Shown: positions 10,780 to 23,436, counted from the stretch's first letter. The stretch: 64,000 bases of DNA from Boletus sp. NGJ (GCA_019096195.1 JAGTXK010000045.1:1-64000), one strand, 5' to 3'. Notes: generated by a model from the letters alone, not told the origin. Numbers and translations are program-made.

Positions 10780-11430
10780 TCCATGAAGTGCTTTGTGGGA
10801 TTCGACGATCTTGTTGATGGCTCGTAACCTTGCAAGATAATGTGGTTTAACATCGAGTCCATCAGGAATTGAGTATTCAGATATGGGACCACTTTTCATC
10901 ACTTCTGCAACATCATCAAGCTCCTCTTTGATTTTTCTGAAAGTGAATTTACTGTTTAGATTCTGCATGGAAACAGTGAAAGAGAGAATAAACGTAACTC
11001 GGCAACAACAGACTTGAACTTGATGAGATCATGGTCCTGGATTTCGTCGTATTGATCACTCAGACCTGGTTCAGAAGAGACTGTCAAAATATATGGTTTG
11101 TCTTCAGTTCGAGGATCATATACAAGTGGCTGGTCATGCCATAGAGTGGTGATGCGTGGAAGATGTGAGTCATAATCATCAACCACTTCTTGTTGCAGGA
11201 AGCCATCAACAGCAACAACTTCTTCGTTCATCAAAAGTAGGCTTCCATCTAACCTTCTCACCAACTCTGTTAACTGGCAACCTACGATAGTCAAATCTGT
11301 GCTGGGCCAAAAGATACCTCTTCCATAGACAACGTCTGAAAAAAAAAAAAGCACAGTTTCGAGGCTCTTGTGATGAATACCTGACGAAGTTAGGGAGAAT
11401 ACCCAATCACTGGAGTTTGACACAAGAAAT
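10780..11430 (-). CDS. Uncharacterised intron-bearing gene downstream of the Helitron helicase
   Basis: I do not recognise the family. Minus-strand coding is supported by at least one clear intron at about 11337-11381 (GTATTC...CAG with a long pyrimidine tract) and by a second near 10970-11000 that would join a frame ending LIKFKSVVAEL to one beginning NLNSKFTFRKIKEELDD. Recognisable stretches are DVVYGRGIFWPSTDL, VYDPRTEDKPYILTV and a lysine-rich C-terminus ending VESHKALHG. The 5' end is unclear and may start upstream of 11423. A related block occurs at 536-871. It lies just beyond the end of the Helitron helicase on the same strand, so it could be a captured passenger or a neighbouring host gene. 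Confidence 0.4.
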
Positions 11431-11506
11431 AGAAGAGTTTACAGTTGTTGACTTCGTGAAGGCGAAACCTGTTAGTAGAAAAGAAATTGTTGATTTACAA
11501 CGTAGG

Positions 11507-13033
11507 TTACAATATAGGACCATAGAACCCTTCTTCATACTTCCTTCTTGTTTCCTTCACAATTCTACTGATACGTTCCTCTTCATCTTTCAATTGTTCA
11601 CAAGGATGGCGAGTGAACAGTTCACTTTCGAAATCATGTAGGAGACGTGTTGAATCTTGACCATGGGTCTGTGAGAGGGCAACATAGGCATTGAATGGTG
11701 TAAGTGCAAAGCTCGATGTCTTCCCAATGTTGATTATAGCATTATCTATCATTTGTCCTTGTGCCTTGAAATCTGTGAAAGCATAGGCAGGTGTAATGGG
11801 AAGTTGACGTCGTGTAATACATGTGGGTGGATGTGAACCGATATAAAAATGTCGTGTGATGGGTGCAAGTGGGACTTCATTGTTGTGTAGATTTGGAAGT
11901 CTAGAAAATGTGCACTGCCCCTGGACTTCAATAATGATATAGAAAGGGGGATAGAGTATATCGATTGTTTGAATGGATTCCATGTTTTGGAAGATATTGC
12001 GCTCTCGAGGATCCAGTACAATATCTGTGATTTTTCCATGAGTACCATTGGCAAGGTTTGCCGCAGTTGATATGTTCTCCATTACCATGATTTTCATTCC
12101 AATAGCAAGGTCACATTTTATTGGAAGATCCCCTGTGTTTTCAACAGGCATTTGGGCAATAAGAAGACACTGTGCCATTGTGGGGTGACCTTCACATGTC
12201 GAATCTTCTGCGGGGGCTCGATAATGATGTGTTCCTGTCATAGTGCAATATTTTGCAAGTGAAAATGTGTTCCACTGTGTTTGTACTGAATTGCGAGGGG
12301 TAATGAGTACAGCATCTTTCCAGGGTGAGTGTAAGAAGTTGGGGACGTCACAATGGGGATCTGAAAGGATAAGGCTACGTAAACTTGATAGATCACTCGA
12401 AGTGCATTCACCATTACGTGCACGGTGTAATAATGCTATCCATTCAGGATCCGTAATCTGATTTTGATGTATAAGGATGACGACTGTGTCTATCTGCATG
12501 AATATGTTGCGACCAATGTTACATTTGCTGTTGGGTTGTTTTGGAATATAAAGTGCTCTATTCTGACGTCCTGTGGATTTTTTTGGGTGGATGATTCATG
12601 TGAAGTTTACAATTGACATACCTACTGGTGGTATCTGGTGAAAATCTCCAGTAAGAGCCAGGCTAAGTCCCCCAAATGGAGTAGAAGAGTCCTCCATTCT
12701 TTGAACTATTGATAGGACTTGCAACAAATCGGAGTACATTTCCGTTGTTAGCATACTACACTCGTCGATGGCTAACAACAATTTTCCTATTATATTGTGT
12801 GCTCTTCTGGATGCCATCTCTGGTGAGGGATGTGTAGCCCATTTGTTGGATCGCGGATGGCATATTGGTATGCCTGCCCATGAGTGAAGAGTCGATCCTC
12901 CAATATTGCTGGCTGCGATTCCTGTCAAAGCGGTCTTTGCTAATTGTCGTGCAACACCTTTTTTGTTGAACAAGCGTGAAATGGTATCCAACAAATGTGT
13001 CTTCCCCGTCCCCCCTTTGCCAAGGATAAGCAT
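11507..13033 (-). pseudogene. Helitron PIF1-like DNA helicase domain
   Basis: This is a superfamily 1 DNA helicase of the PIF1/RecD type. At its upstream end are the Walker A motif GKGGTGKTHLLD and the Walker B motif LLAIDECSML, followed by LALTGDFHQIPPV. The C-terminal half (12499-11507) has PWKDAVLITPRNSVQ, LAIGMKIMVMENI and AYVALSQTHGQD, matching the last helicase motifs. A stop-containing gap of about 100 bases (12500-12595) separates the two halves; it may hold an intron or be damage. The end at 11507 is followed directly by the intergenic side of the unknown gene. Confidence 0.85.
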
Positions 13034-14936
13034 ATGTAGAGGACGAGAATGTTCACCTTATATATTAAATTAAGAATAATTGTGAAGGTTGATTCTTAAC
13101 ATATCACTCACCTCGTAAATGAGACTCCAAATGATTATGGATAATAGTATATGCCATATGCTAATCATAGTTCAAGGACTCAATGTTCTTTTTTAAGTCC
13201 AAAATGACCTTGGGTGTGGTGTCGTCAAATGATGTGCAGAGATTAATGACACCTGCATCTTGATCAGTGCTCAGCACTGAATTAATACTTCCATCATCAA
13301 CTTGATTGTCCTCTGTGTGTGAGATGTCGTCATGTTCAATGTCTTCAATGCATTTCATCCAATGGTGATAGTTTCTTATCTTTTCCTCTGTCCCTTTGAC
13401 AATAACATGTTGGTAGTTAGAGGCAGGGATTCCAACATCGAAAATACCCAGTTCATCCACCATATCGATAGCAACTTTAGCATAAAGCTGTTCACGAGCA
13501 GAGAACGACTTCTTCATAGCAAGTTCTATCTCTTCTTCAGTTATATTGTTGCTGTGTTCATTGACTGGTTCCTCATCATGTTCGTCTGTCATCTCACTTT
13601 CATCGTCTAATTTCTCACCTTCTCCTATTCTTGTAATTCCCCATTCGTTTCTGACTTCATTTGAGCTATGAGCTTCCCTTGCTTTATCACTGCACATGTG
13701 ATAGTATTGTATGTTTTGCACTGTCTGTATGATAGAATCAGGGGCAGTCGAAATGAAATCATTGTATGCTGTTCGGAAAGAAGAAGTTGCATTTTTTACG
13801 TCCTCAAGACATCTCCATGGTTTCAACAATACAAGAATTGATGCACAGTATATTGGATGGGTTTCTGGATCATCACCACGTGGGAACCATGATCCAGGAA
13901 AATAGAAAATGACTTCATGATCATTAGAGCATACGATACAACAGCACTTTGGCCTATTTGACGTTGAGCGATATGGAATACAGGTGTTGTGTTTTCAGAG
14001 TGAGACTGTATTGTCATCAACAGTGTTCACGGCATCATAAGTATTGATGAAAAAGTTGAGGAGAGAATACTGCTCCAGAGCATCACATCTGTCGATATAT
14101 TCTTTTAAGTGATCTCGCATTTGAAGGCCATCTTTGGTAACTTCTAGAATCGCCATCTCAGGCTATATCACAAAGTTGGTTAGATTTCTATTCACAATTT
14201 CTTCGTACATAAAAACTTACATCTTCGTCACTACTACTATCACCACCCTCAATGTCATGGTCCTGACCATGTTGAAGTTGTGGATAGATTTGTTTTAATG
14301 TGCTTATGATTGAGGAGATATAGATCGGTTCAAAATGATGAGATATGTACCAATCTCCCCAATTCATAATATAGCTGACAATCTCAGGAGCACTGAACTC
14401 TTGATCGTGACTCAAAGAATTGGCACATCTTTGTACTAGTTTCTGATTCAGTGATTGGAGATCTGCATTCTTCCTTTCATGCTTTTGGTGGAAGGCAAGT
14501 GTGTTCACTAGTAAAGCCAAGGTATTCGATGACCACTGTTGATGTTTGGCAGTGTAATTCGTGAAGTAGAAAGTGATGTGTCATGTATCCGCTCCATTCA
14601 TTCTCAATTTGCAGTCATAATTTGACCTGAGACAGTCCATTATAGTTGGAACCCAATTGTTGATTGTTCCGAATAAATGTTGTGGTCCCCAGTTGCCCAT
14701 AGAATCTACCCATGCACTTTCTGAAGTAGGAAAGGGTGCATGTCATTTACATAGTAACCAACCTTGATATTATTAATAACATGAATGTTAATGACATCTT
14801 GTAAGTGAACATTTTGAAGATGTTACCTTTGACAACAACCATACATCCAGGTCCACATTTATGCTTCTGAACAGAACACACTAACTCTTTTCGTAATCGT
14901 TCACGGTCTGCATCATATGTGTCTAACCGTGGATCT
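13034..14936 (-). pseudogene. Helitron linker between Rep and helicase
   Basis: Minus-strand coding remains include 13161-13829 (an acidic Ser/Glu-rich stretch with a central YNDFISTAPDSI block), 14188-14520 (EFSAPEIVSYIMNWGDWYIS) and the stretch just inside the solo LTR with LRKELVCSVQKHKCGPGC. The KHKCGPGC block is typical of the zone after the Rep domain in fungal Helitrons. Frames are broken at several places and introns are likely. Confidence 0.7.
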
Positions 14937-15895
14937 TGAAAGGAGCTTGCAATGGACGAGAGAAAGAACCTAAACCCAATATCTGAAGCATTGCCAACTG
15001 AAGCAATATGCGACAGAGAGAAAGGCAATTTCAAGACTAAGGGGAACATGGTACTCTACCGGCTACTTATATACTACCGGTAGCGGCGCACGGACCGTGC
15101 TATGCTATGACGTCGTAGGGTACTGGGTATGATATCACAGGAATGGGGAAGTGTTAGTGTCCAATGGCGAAATGGAGAGATGATGGAATGAGATGCGTGT
15201 GGTATGCGCATGTAAGTGAAAGGTAGTCCGGAACGCTCTAGGTGTGGCTATGTGTGATATGTCTAAAGGGGAAACTAATAGATAGGAATGGAGACGAGAG
15301 ACGAAAGAAGAAATGAAAGGATGATGCATAAGGCATCGCATAGGGTGATCGTTGGATCTGGTATCGAGACGAGATCGTATCGGGTGATAGATCGGGTCTT
15401 GTCTGGGGGTTAATCTAGCGTGGGCTTGATTAGTACTTGTGTAGTGTACCGAGCTCTGCGTCAGGTACTGTCTACAGGGGGTGACGTGTGTGTAACGAGC
15501 ATATACGTGACAAAGAGGTTATTGTCATCGTACGGCATTATGTCACGTGGTGTGGCTATCGAGCACTGCATCAGGTAGGTCCATGAGGGGAGGCGTAGTT
15601 TAGAGGCATGCAGGCCTTGTTTGTGGCTGTGAGGCCGGGGTTTGCCGTGAGGCTACTTGGTGTCATAGTTGTAATGGATACGACGAGGGTACGACTAATG
15701 AAAGTGTATGTAGGTATGTGCGGTCGTGTGGTGTATCGTATGAGGGAGGATACGATGAGTGACTACTCTAGGCGTATGCGGGGTAAGGCTAGGATGGAGG
15801 TTGGTGGAAGGGTAGGCGAGTGTATCGTCTATGGGTAGTATGAAAGTGTAGGTAGGGGTGCTAATAAATAGGTGATATTGTCTGTGATCGTTTCA
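14937..15895 (-). repeat. Solo LTR (~1 kb family) inserted in the Helitron (fossil)
   Basis: 959 bp with TG...CA ends and a perfect 5-bp target duplication GATCT at 14932-14936 and 15896-15900. It is related over its length to the solo LTR at 6749-7802 but lies in the opposite orientation. On the minus strand it carries the TATATAAG box and the likely transcript start TTAGTCTTGAAATT (15027-15040). It is a solo LTR without an internal domain and is younger than the Helitron. Confidence 0.93.
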
Positions 15896-15900
15896 GATCT

Positions 15901-17200
15901 ACTGGCCGTGAATATGAAAGTGGTTTTGAGTTTGATGATTTGTTGAGTAGTGCCTCATCCAAACCCTCATAGTGACCTCAAATATTGACTGAAATGAAGT
16001 TCGCGATCCATTTCCGAAAGCTAGATTGTGAAAGCAAGTACTTCATCCGCTCTGCCATCGGTGCTCCCTTTAACCATAGTAACATGTGAAGGTGCAACAT
16101 GCTGCGTCCTTGGGCTTCTATTGTACCAATGTATGCCAAAATTTCTCCAAATACTCCTTTTCTCCTTTTCATCTTGCCTTCGAAAGATGTGATTCCAAGC
16201 ATGTTTCCAATATAAGTCGAATGGTAAAGTGAAAGAATTTTGCGGCCACATATGGATCATGAGCAATTCAAATTGCACATTGATGGTTATCGGGTCCTGC
16301 TGTGGAAGAAAACCTATCCAAATCAATTTCTGCACCAGTAAGAACTTGCACTACAGGATCATGGATATTGCTCGGATTGATGGTAATCCATAGAGAGGGT
16401 GGATTCTTTTTTATCACCATGCCCCACACAAGAGATCAAATTTGAGTGCGTGATTCATCTGTCCCAACCACCTTGGCTCATACTGCAGTCAAATGTTTTC
16501 TCAGTGTTCGAACAACAGGATTCGTTATTGGATGATGTTGGTCTTCTTCAACGCTCGCTTGTTTCAGATCTTCAGGAATGAGACGCATGAAAGATTCCTG
16601 ATGGTGCACAAAATCTCTTTTCCATATCTGAATAACAGCAGAATGAGAAACCTGTCTTTTCTAAATAACTCCAAAGATTTGAAACATGAATTGGATATCC
16701 AGTTGAAAGCAGCAATCCAAAAAGTGCATTGCCCATTTCGCTTGAGATTCATAAGAGAGCGGAACAGGTCGATCAACTTCAAAACCTCCCATCACATATG
16801 GAAATAACCATGGAAATGCTCCTAGTAAGTGATTTGGATTCTCAGGGTCACCAATTGTCCAGGTCCCCTCGTTGTCTGTTCGTGCATATTCAACAACAAA
16901 TGATCCTTCTCTTCAAACCGCATAAGTTTCATCAGAAGTGAACGACGCATTTGCAAACGCCTGGGCAAGGATATGTCTATCATTCAAATCTGAAATGCCA
17001 GGATCAAGGACGCCGTATGCCTGAATAGGTATTGTTACAGGCTTGTTACTATCTACAATCAATAGTCCTTGTTAGCATAATATGTACTATCAAAAGATTT
17101 GACTTACCTTCCAGCTGTACACTCTCACCATTGTTATCGAATTCATCCTCCAGAACATAACCCGCTTGCTCTTTTTCGAGTGCCTCAACATCTTCAGATT
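15901..17200 (-). pseudogene. Helitron Rep (HUH nuclease) and Helitron-like N-terminal domain
   Basis: The Rep signature is seen as YIGTIEAQGRSMLHLHMLLW at about 16030-16120, with the His-x-His pair of the HUH motif. Upstream lie NHLLGAFPWLFPYVMGGFE and RQVSHSAVIQIWKRDF, the conserved Helitron-like N-terminal block that precedes Rep in agaric Helitrons. An intron with donor GTAAGT, branch-like GCTAAC and acceptor TTGTAG fits about 17055-17108. Rep cuts and joins DNA at the element ends. Frame breaks make the copy inactive. Confidence 0.8.
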
Positions 17201-17210
17201 GTTGCACCAC

Positions 17211-18242
17211 TCAAATTATCTCCTCTGGGACTGCGTTTACGGGCAGAAGATCAAGGTTGTCGTCCGAAATTATGATATTATGATACAATGGATTCTCACA
17301 GCAAAGGAACTTGAGAGCATTCCTGACATGACTTCTGCTAACCATCAAGATGGACGGTAAACAGTGATCACGAATATTACCAGGTCCAATGAATGTTACA
17401 GAAATTGTAGCTGATAGGATTTTGGGGGAAGGTGGAAGAAAATGACCTTGAACCATTGAAGCAATGTCTTGTGTGTTCATCCGGTATGACAATACATTAC
17501 CGCGTAGTCCACTGTTTAAAGTAGAGGAATCTGTTGAGAAATTTCCCTGCCGTTTTGGATATAACTTGATGATGTAAGCAGCTGGATAATAACACGCAAT
17601 GAGAACTCGCTCAGGAAGAGTCAACATCGCAAGCTCTTCTGGAACATCTCCAATCCAGAGTCCATTGGAAAGAGAACATGGAGGGGTTTTTCCCATCTCA
17701 AGCGACATTTGACAGGTGGTGCAAACACGTCCAATGATATGATCGTTTCGATACATTAAACCCAGAGTATAGAGAAGCATGCCGTTCACGAGTTGTTGAC
17801 AAGGATGTGGAGTAGATGGACGTAAAATGTGATCAGATTGAAAAGTGGTGAAGTTCACTTGCACCATTTCGTGACTGAAAAATTCTCCCCCACAAACTGC
17901 ACATGCTGACTGACACATTGCGTTGTTACCTACCAATACAATTTAACAGTTAAATGATTGAAGTGCTCTGAATAAAGAAGACTTACTTGTATGATCAATA
18001 AATTCCTCCACACAACTCTTCCAAGTTTCATTACCAATGTCCTTCATGTAATCTTCCTCCGCACTCGAATCAACCTGCATATTCTGTTGATCCAAACGAA
18101 CATGTTTTATTGCAGCCTTCTCATCCTCTTTGATTTTGCATTTCTTTTGCACAATGGCAGCAGTTAGCATTTCATGACTTGGTTCATGACAATGGACTGC
18201 TTCAAACAAAGCTTGACGTGTGCAATTTTCATGTCTTGACAA
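17211..18242 (-). pseudogene. Helitron N-terminal DUF6570-like domain
   Basis: The frame at 17211-17936 starts with a Cys cluster (CAVCGGEF, then VCTTCQMSLEMGK) and continues with LSNGLWIGDVPEELAMLT and ERVLIACYYPAAYIIKLYP, which is the DUF6570 pattern found at the start of basidiomycete Helitron proteins. The preceding exon (17985-18242) has SRHENCTRQALFEAVHCHE and SCVEEFIDHT, also standard for these elements. The two are joined by an intron of about 50 nt starting GTAAGT. The true start codon is not obvious. Confidence 0.75.
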
Positions 18243-18326
18243 TCATACTGAATGTAAAGCAACTTTGATCTCTGATTTCGTCAATTGACAGAACACATGT
18301 GAGAGCTGAGTTTCCATAAGCATTTT

Positions 18327-19677
18327 GTGAAAACAAGATGGTCGCAACACAATAAACCTCTCTGCCAAAAAAATTGGTTATTACCTATGAGCCTCGAAAA
18401 GGTACATGATGTCATACAAGAGTTACCCCCCTGTGAGCGACCTCTGACCATGACCACAAGAGTTGACCTTAATGCTCACCAACAAAAACTGTCACTACTT
18501 CATAACTATGCTGGACAGAAAAACTTACTCAACAATCTAGAATGGTGTCCTTCCAAAATTGGACACACAGTTTACAATAAGACTGAAGAGGAGCCATTCA
18601 TTGGGATTGTAGTCGGAAAAGTTGTTGAACACAAGTTGAAAGTTGGACCTTCCGGTAATTTCATCAACGACGATTACAGATCCCTTGCGAAGGCCAAATT
18701 TCAGTTATTCTTGACACCACCCATCACACCTGCACTCAGATCAGACTTTGAATGAACCTATACTCTTCTTTCTCTCCTGCAAGACAAAGCAGCTGTATCA
18801 AAATTCAAAAAAGATATGCTTGTCTCAGAGGGTGGATCTAACATGATCCGTTTCACAAGGAGCATTTTCTACGAAAGGGTTCGCATAAATGTTCAAAATA
18901 TCATTAACAATGCTAACCTTTACAATAAAGGACGAAGTTATCCGCGATTCTCCCCCTTGCGTAAAACGAAAGCCTCCTTTCTCCACCAATGATGGTACTG
19001 AAGGTATGCTCGTCTTTACTTCACAAACTTTGTGTAATACACACTTACACATGAAGATTCTATTGACGTGAGCGAGACAGAGATAGGTAGATCAGAAGAA
19101 ATGGACGAAGACACCAAAAATTGGAACATACCTGACAAATTCCAACTGGACCTTGACGAGATCAAAACATCGTACCGAGCTGAGCCCCTACATGTCTATT
19201 TCAACGACCTGTTCATCGAACCCGACGATGTCAAACAGACGATCACTAATGCTATTATCAAAATCTCTTTCACGATACATCACACCTACATCAAAAAGGA
19301 GAAAGTGAGTCAAGATTCCTTTAAAGCTCAGATCGAGCAAATCGTGGTGTTGAAAAAAACATGTATCGTCTGCCATCCCACGCCCTAACCCTCGTCAGGG
19401 TCCCCTCCAAACACACAAACCACTCACTTTGTCCTTTAAACCTACCTACTCTCGTGCTCCGAAACGAACAAGGACGGACGATTCTATGGAAGCAGGTTCC
19501 AGCAAAACAGATACCGGACACGGGCCAGAGGAAAGTCAAAGCGGATCGTCCATGAAAGAGATAGGAGAAACCAAAGGTCCACTGAAGAAGATCCGGATTC
19601 ATCCTCCTATCAAACCTGGGAAGGGTAAAGAAAAGGCAATCGACGATGCAGATGAGAACGAGACTGAAGGAGATTGA
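18327..19677 (+). pseudogene. Uncharacterised plus-strand gene at the Helitron 5' side, probably broken
   Basis: No family is recognised. One frame covers 18327-18755 (with NLEWCPSKIGHTVYNKTEEE and GIVVGKVVEHKLKVGPSGNF) and appears to continue past a TGA at 18753. A later exon pair around 18889-19388 is joined by a likely 57-nt intron at 19002-19058 and reads DEDTKNWNIPDKFQLDLDE. After a run of seven A at 19353-19359 the coding frame jumps by one base; the next frame reads a lysine-rich basic tail ending at 19677. It runs head to head with the Helitron, so it may be a captured passenger. The stop plus the frame jump argue for a pseudogene, though a sequencing error in the A run is possible. 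Confidence 0.45.
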
Positions 19678-20161
19678 CGAGACTGATATTGTAACAGATA
19701 TTCGTACTATCGTAAAGTTGTAATTGTACAAAGTTTGGATCACGTGTCACGTTCTCCCGCACAAGCAAGGTGATTGGCGTCAACAACGCCACCTTGTGTT
19801 CATTGTTTTCTCACATAGTATGGCAGCAATCATTAACGATTCTAACGTACATTGCATATATTTCACCTCCATTGACACCGCGCGGAGAGCTCTCTCCATC
19901 CTATCACACTCGGCTGTCATCTTCGAGCTAAATGGTATGAACTGACATTTGTTCTCTCATCCTTACAACATTCATCAACACAGTAAATACGACGTAAAAT
20001 TTATGCTATTCCCCCTTGTACTTCGTTGTTGAATTACTCTCCATCCTTGGGGCCAGGGGTGCCCGGAGGGCAATGCTATGACATTTTCCGCTACGGATAA
20101 TAGTGGGGTACAGATGTATGGTTATTGTTTGTAACTTTATCGACAGACACGTCTGGCAAGT
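19678..20161. other. Spacer at the end of the transposon-rich half
   Basis: I see no gene, RNA or clear repeat in these 484 bases. The outer end of the Helitron should lie here or just to the left, but no convincing terminal hairpin was found by eye. Confidence 0.5.
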
Positions 20162-20928
20162 TTACAGATCCACAATGTTACATGCATTGTTCCGCAACCA
20201 ATCTATCGTCACATCCTCCAAATGATCGTCAAAATCTCCGAACTTTTGGTGCATGTGGCTGTCCCGGACCAGGGATACTGCGCGTGAAGGTGTTTCGGGA
20301 TTCGCTAATGTGACTCGGGCACCTGGAGTGAAAGCCGGCGGTTGGTAAGCTTGTGGGCGCCATGTCGTTAGGCCAGATTGCGGAAGATATGGCTCGAGGG
20401 TGATGAACGAGGGAGACAACATCACAGAGAGGATCCAACTTACAACCAGCGCCGCTTCGCCCGATCCCAGCGTATCACCATCAATCTAATAACATGGCCG
20501 TGAGATGCGACGACGCGACATGGAATCTCGTATTTACCACGAAAGCAATCGCATCACTGAACTGGCTTCGGATCTGCTCTGCCACGCGTTCTCCTACTGG
20601 TGCTAGAGCCGTATCGTCTATTCTCTCACAAGCCTGGTAATATCCCACTAGGGAAAGATCGAGAGATTCTGCATGCCCTCTTGCCTGTAGAGAGTGTAAC
20701 GAAGGACAAGACGGGCCAGCAGAGTAGCGCACACACCAGGTCAAGGCCAATCTCCATCATGGGGCTGAGGCTGGTCCAGTGATGGAGAAGCGGAACAACA
20801 TCTTGGATGATCACGACATCCGAAGCCAGTTTTCCGAGCAACACCCCATTCACTTGCTTATGCGGATGTTTAGCCGCATGGAGGAATATCTTGACATAGG
20901 CTTTGTGAAGGATGGTGTATGAAACCAT
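20162..20928 (-). CDS. EMC8: ER membrane protein complex subunit 8/9 (UPF0172, MPN-like)
   Basis: Four exons (20928-20737, 20684-20538, 20485-20444, 20392-20162) give 203 residues, the usual size of the family. It starts MVSYTILHKAYVKIFLHAAK and continues HPHKQVNGVLLG, LHHWTSLSPMMEIGLDL, LVGYYQACERIDD and a C-terminal LEDVTIDWLRN, all family hallmarks. EMC8/9 is the cytosolic, catalytically dead MPN-fold subunit of the EMC, which inserts tail-anchored and multi-pass proteins into the ER membrane. All introns are 51-52 nt and GT-AG. The start lies 182 bp from the divergent sterol isomerase gene, also an ER protein. EMC8 and EMC9 cannot be told apart here. Confidence 0.93.
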
Positions 20929-21110
20929 GACCGTCTCGCGTGTACCCTACCGTCCAGACAGAATCAGATCGCCATAAGAATGTTTGCACAAATTTGCAGC
21001 AAAATTAAAGGTAGCGGGACGTGGCTGCGCCTCAACGAGAGCGATGGAAACGAGGCACACGAGAGACACTGGAACGCGTTTCTTCCCACTCACCTTTCTT
21101 CCCAACTACT

Positions 21111-22035
<925 letters not shown>

Positions 22036-22356
22036 CAGAGACATTTTATCTCGTAAAAGTCCATAGTTTGTCTCTAATCAGAAAAAAAAAAAGTATTGTT
22101 GGTCCATCGAAATACCAGTCGATACGAAACAATACTGGGGAGATGAACATCACGAATATCTGTTGACAATATGCCCCAAGTGCAGCAAATTTTCTAAACG
22201 AGCTAGTATGTCCACATAATGTCCCGAGAGGATTATGCACTTGCGTGTAATATCAACTCGATTTATCGAAAGAACGAAAATTACTTCAAGCGCGGCTGAA
22301 GTTACGAAGTCGGCAAATGTGATAGTCCAATAGCTTAGCTCTGAGCAACAAGTTGT

Positions 22357-22880
22357 CTAGTGTAATGCCACAGACGCGTTGGAAGCAGGGATAATAGTGA
22401 AACGCGAAGAAGCGTCTCCGGAGTCACCAATCACTTTGGAATGCATGAGGACAAAGGAAGTTGAGAGTGTTGGGTACTTACAGGCGACGACGTAGTCCGT
22501 GGCATAGGTTAAGTTGGCTGGGACTGGGACCGTGACTGATCCCTGCATAATTGGAACCCGAGTTGCCAATGGGCTTGCTGAGCCAGCAGTCAGAATTTGG
22601 ACACGCGTGATCCAAATGTGGATGACTTACTTATATCCAAGTTCTCAGAGCCGTTGTTTAACCGACCGAGCAAAATGGTCAGGGTATAGTTCTGGGCCTC
22701 AGCGGGTACATTGTTAGTTACCCAACTGACGAACCCGCTGCCGCCGCTGGTCCAGACAGTAGAACTGTTAGGGGTGATGATAGTAGGGGCGAAGGCAAGG
22801 AATTTAACAGGAGCAGCAGTGACGGAGAGATTCAGAGCCAATAGGAGGGCGGAAAAGACAGAGTACAACGGGCTGAACAT
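22357..22880 (-). CDS. Small secreted protein with a Kre9/Knh1-type N-terminal domain
   Basis: Three exons (22880-22631, 22577-22482, 22433-22357) give 140 residues. A signal peptide of about 22 residues (FSALLLALNLSVTAAPV) precedes an Ig-like domain with ITPNSSTVWTSGGSGFVSWV, YTLTILLGR and a C-terminal ALIGDSGDASSRFTIIPAS, matching the Kre9/Knh1-like family (PF10342 type). Several NxS/T sites suggest glycosylation. There is no clear GPI signal; the protein ends soon after the domain. The family acts in or at the cell wall and is often expanded in basidiomycetes. Confidence 0.85.
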
Positions 22881-23436
22881 GACGAGTGTGGGATTGATGG
22901 TTGTTAAAGGAGTGGACTAGCGGTAGGTTGCTGGGAACGGGCGAGATAGTTGTTGCGGGAAGGGCTAAAAATGAGGACGATGGTGAGAGAATGGCCAAGG
23001 ATAATTTATATAATTATTGTATCCACCGTGGCGCTTGTTCGTGTTTGGCGGCCAATGTGGTTCATTTCCCGAAAATTGGCAAGCTGCAAGACGACTCAAG
23101 TCTCAGAGTACCGAGATTGGTGCAACAAAGGAAATCAAGGGTCAAACGAGCTGCTCGAAACATCGGCCAAGTTGACGGACATCTCAAACTTGGCGAACAG
23201 CCAATGATTCAGCATCTCGTTTCAATTCGCGACAAAAGGCATGTGCACCATCTGGCACGTCTTGACATGCATGGGGAGTTACTTGGTGTGAGACGTGTCA
23301 GGCAGAGACGGGCTGGGTTTTATCTGGCTATAATAACTAGCGATTGTAAGCTACACTTGGTTACCCGTCACGTGCGTCTGTCGGACTCTCAATGTTGGTT
23401 AACCGGGTGGCTCCGAGATATGATAGTACAGTCAAG
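22881..23436. promoter_or_regulatory. Shared upstream region of the Kre9-like gene and the RIF1 paralogue
   Basis: This 556-base stretch separates two divergent start codons. A long plus-strand open frame crosses it (22901-23440), but it lacks any family resemblance and none of the expected RIF1 N-terminal motifs. I see no other gene. Confidence 0.5.

Larger units (their letters stand above)
11507..18242 (-). mobile_element. Helitron (Rep-helicase coding region), interrupted by a solo LTR
   Basis: One long minus-strand coding region shows the Helitron order: an N-terminal Cys-rich DUF6570-like domain (17211-18242), a Helitron-like N-terminal block (about 16360-17050), the HUH Rep nuclease (about 15978-16335), a linker (about 13160-14940) and a PIF1-type helicase (11507-13033). 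Helitrons are rolling-circle DNA transposons whose Rep-helicase nicks, unwinds and transfers a single strand. At least two spliceosomal introns are visible, at about 17055-17108 and 17937-17984. The 959-bp solo LTR at 14937-15895 splits the Rep from the linker, and several frame interruptions are present elsewhere, so this copy is inactive. I could not place the 5'-TC and 3'-CTRR ends with confidence. Confidence 0.88.
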
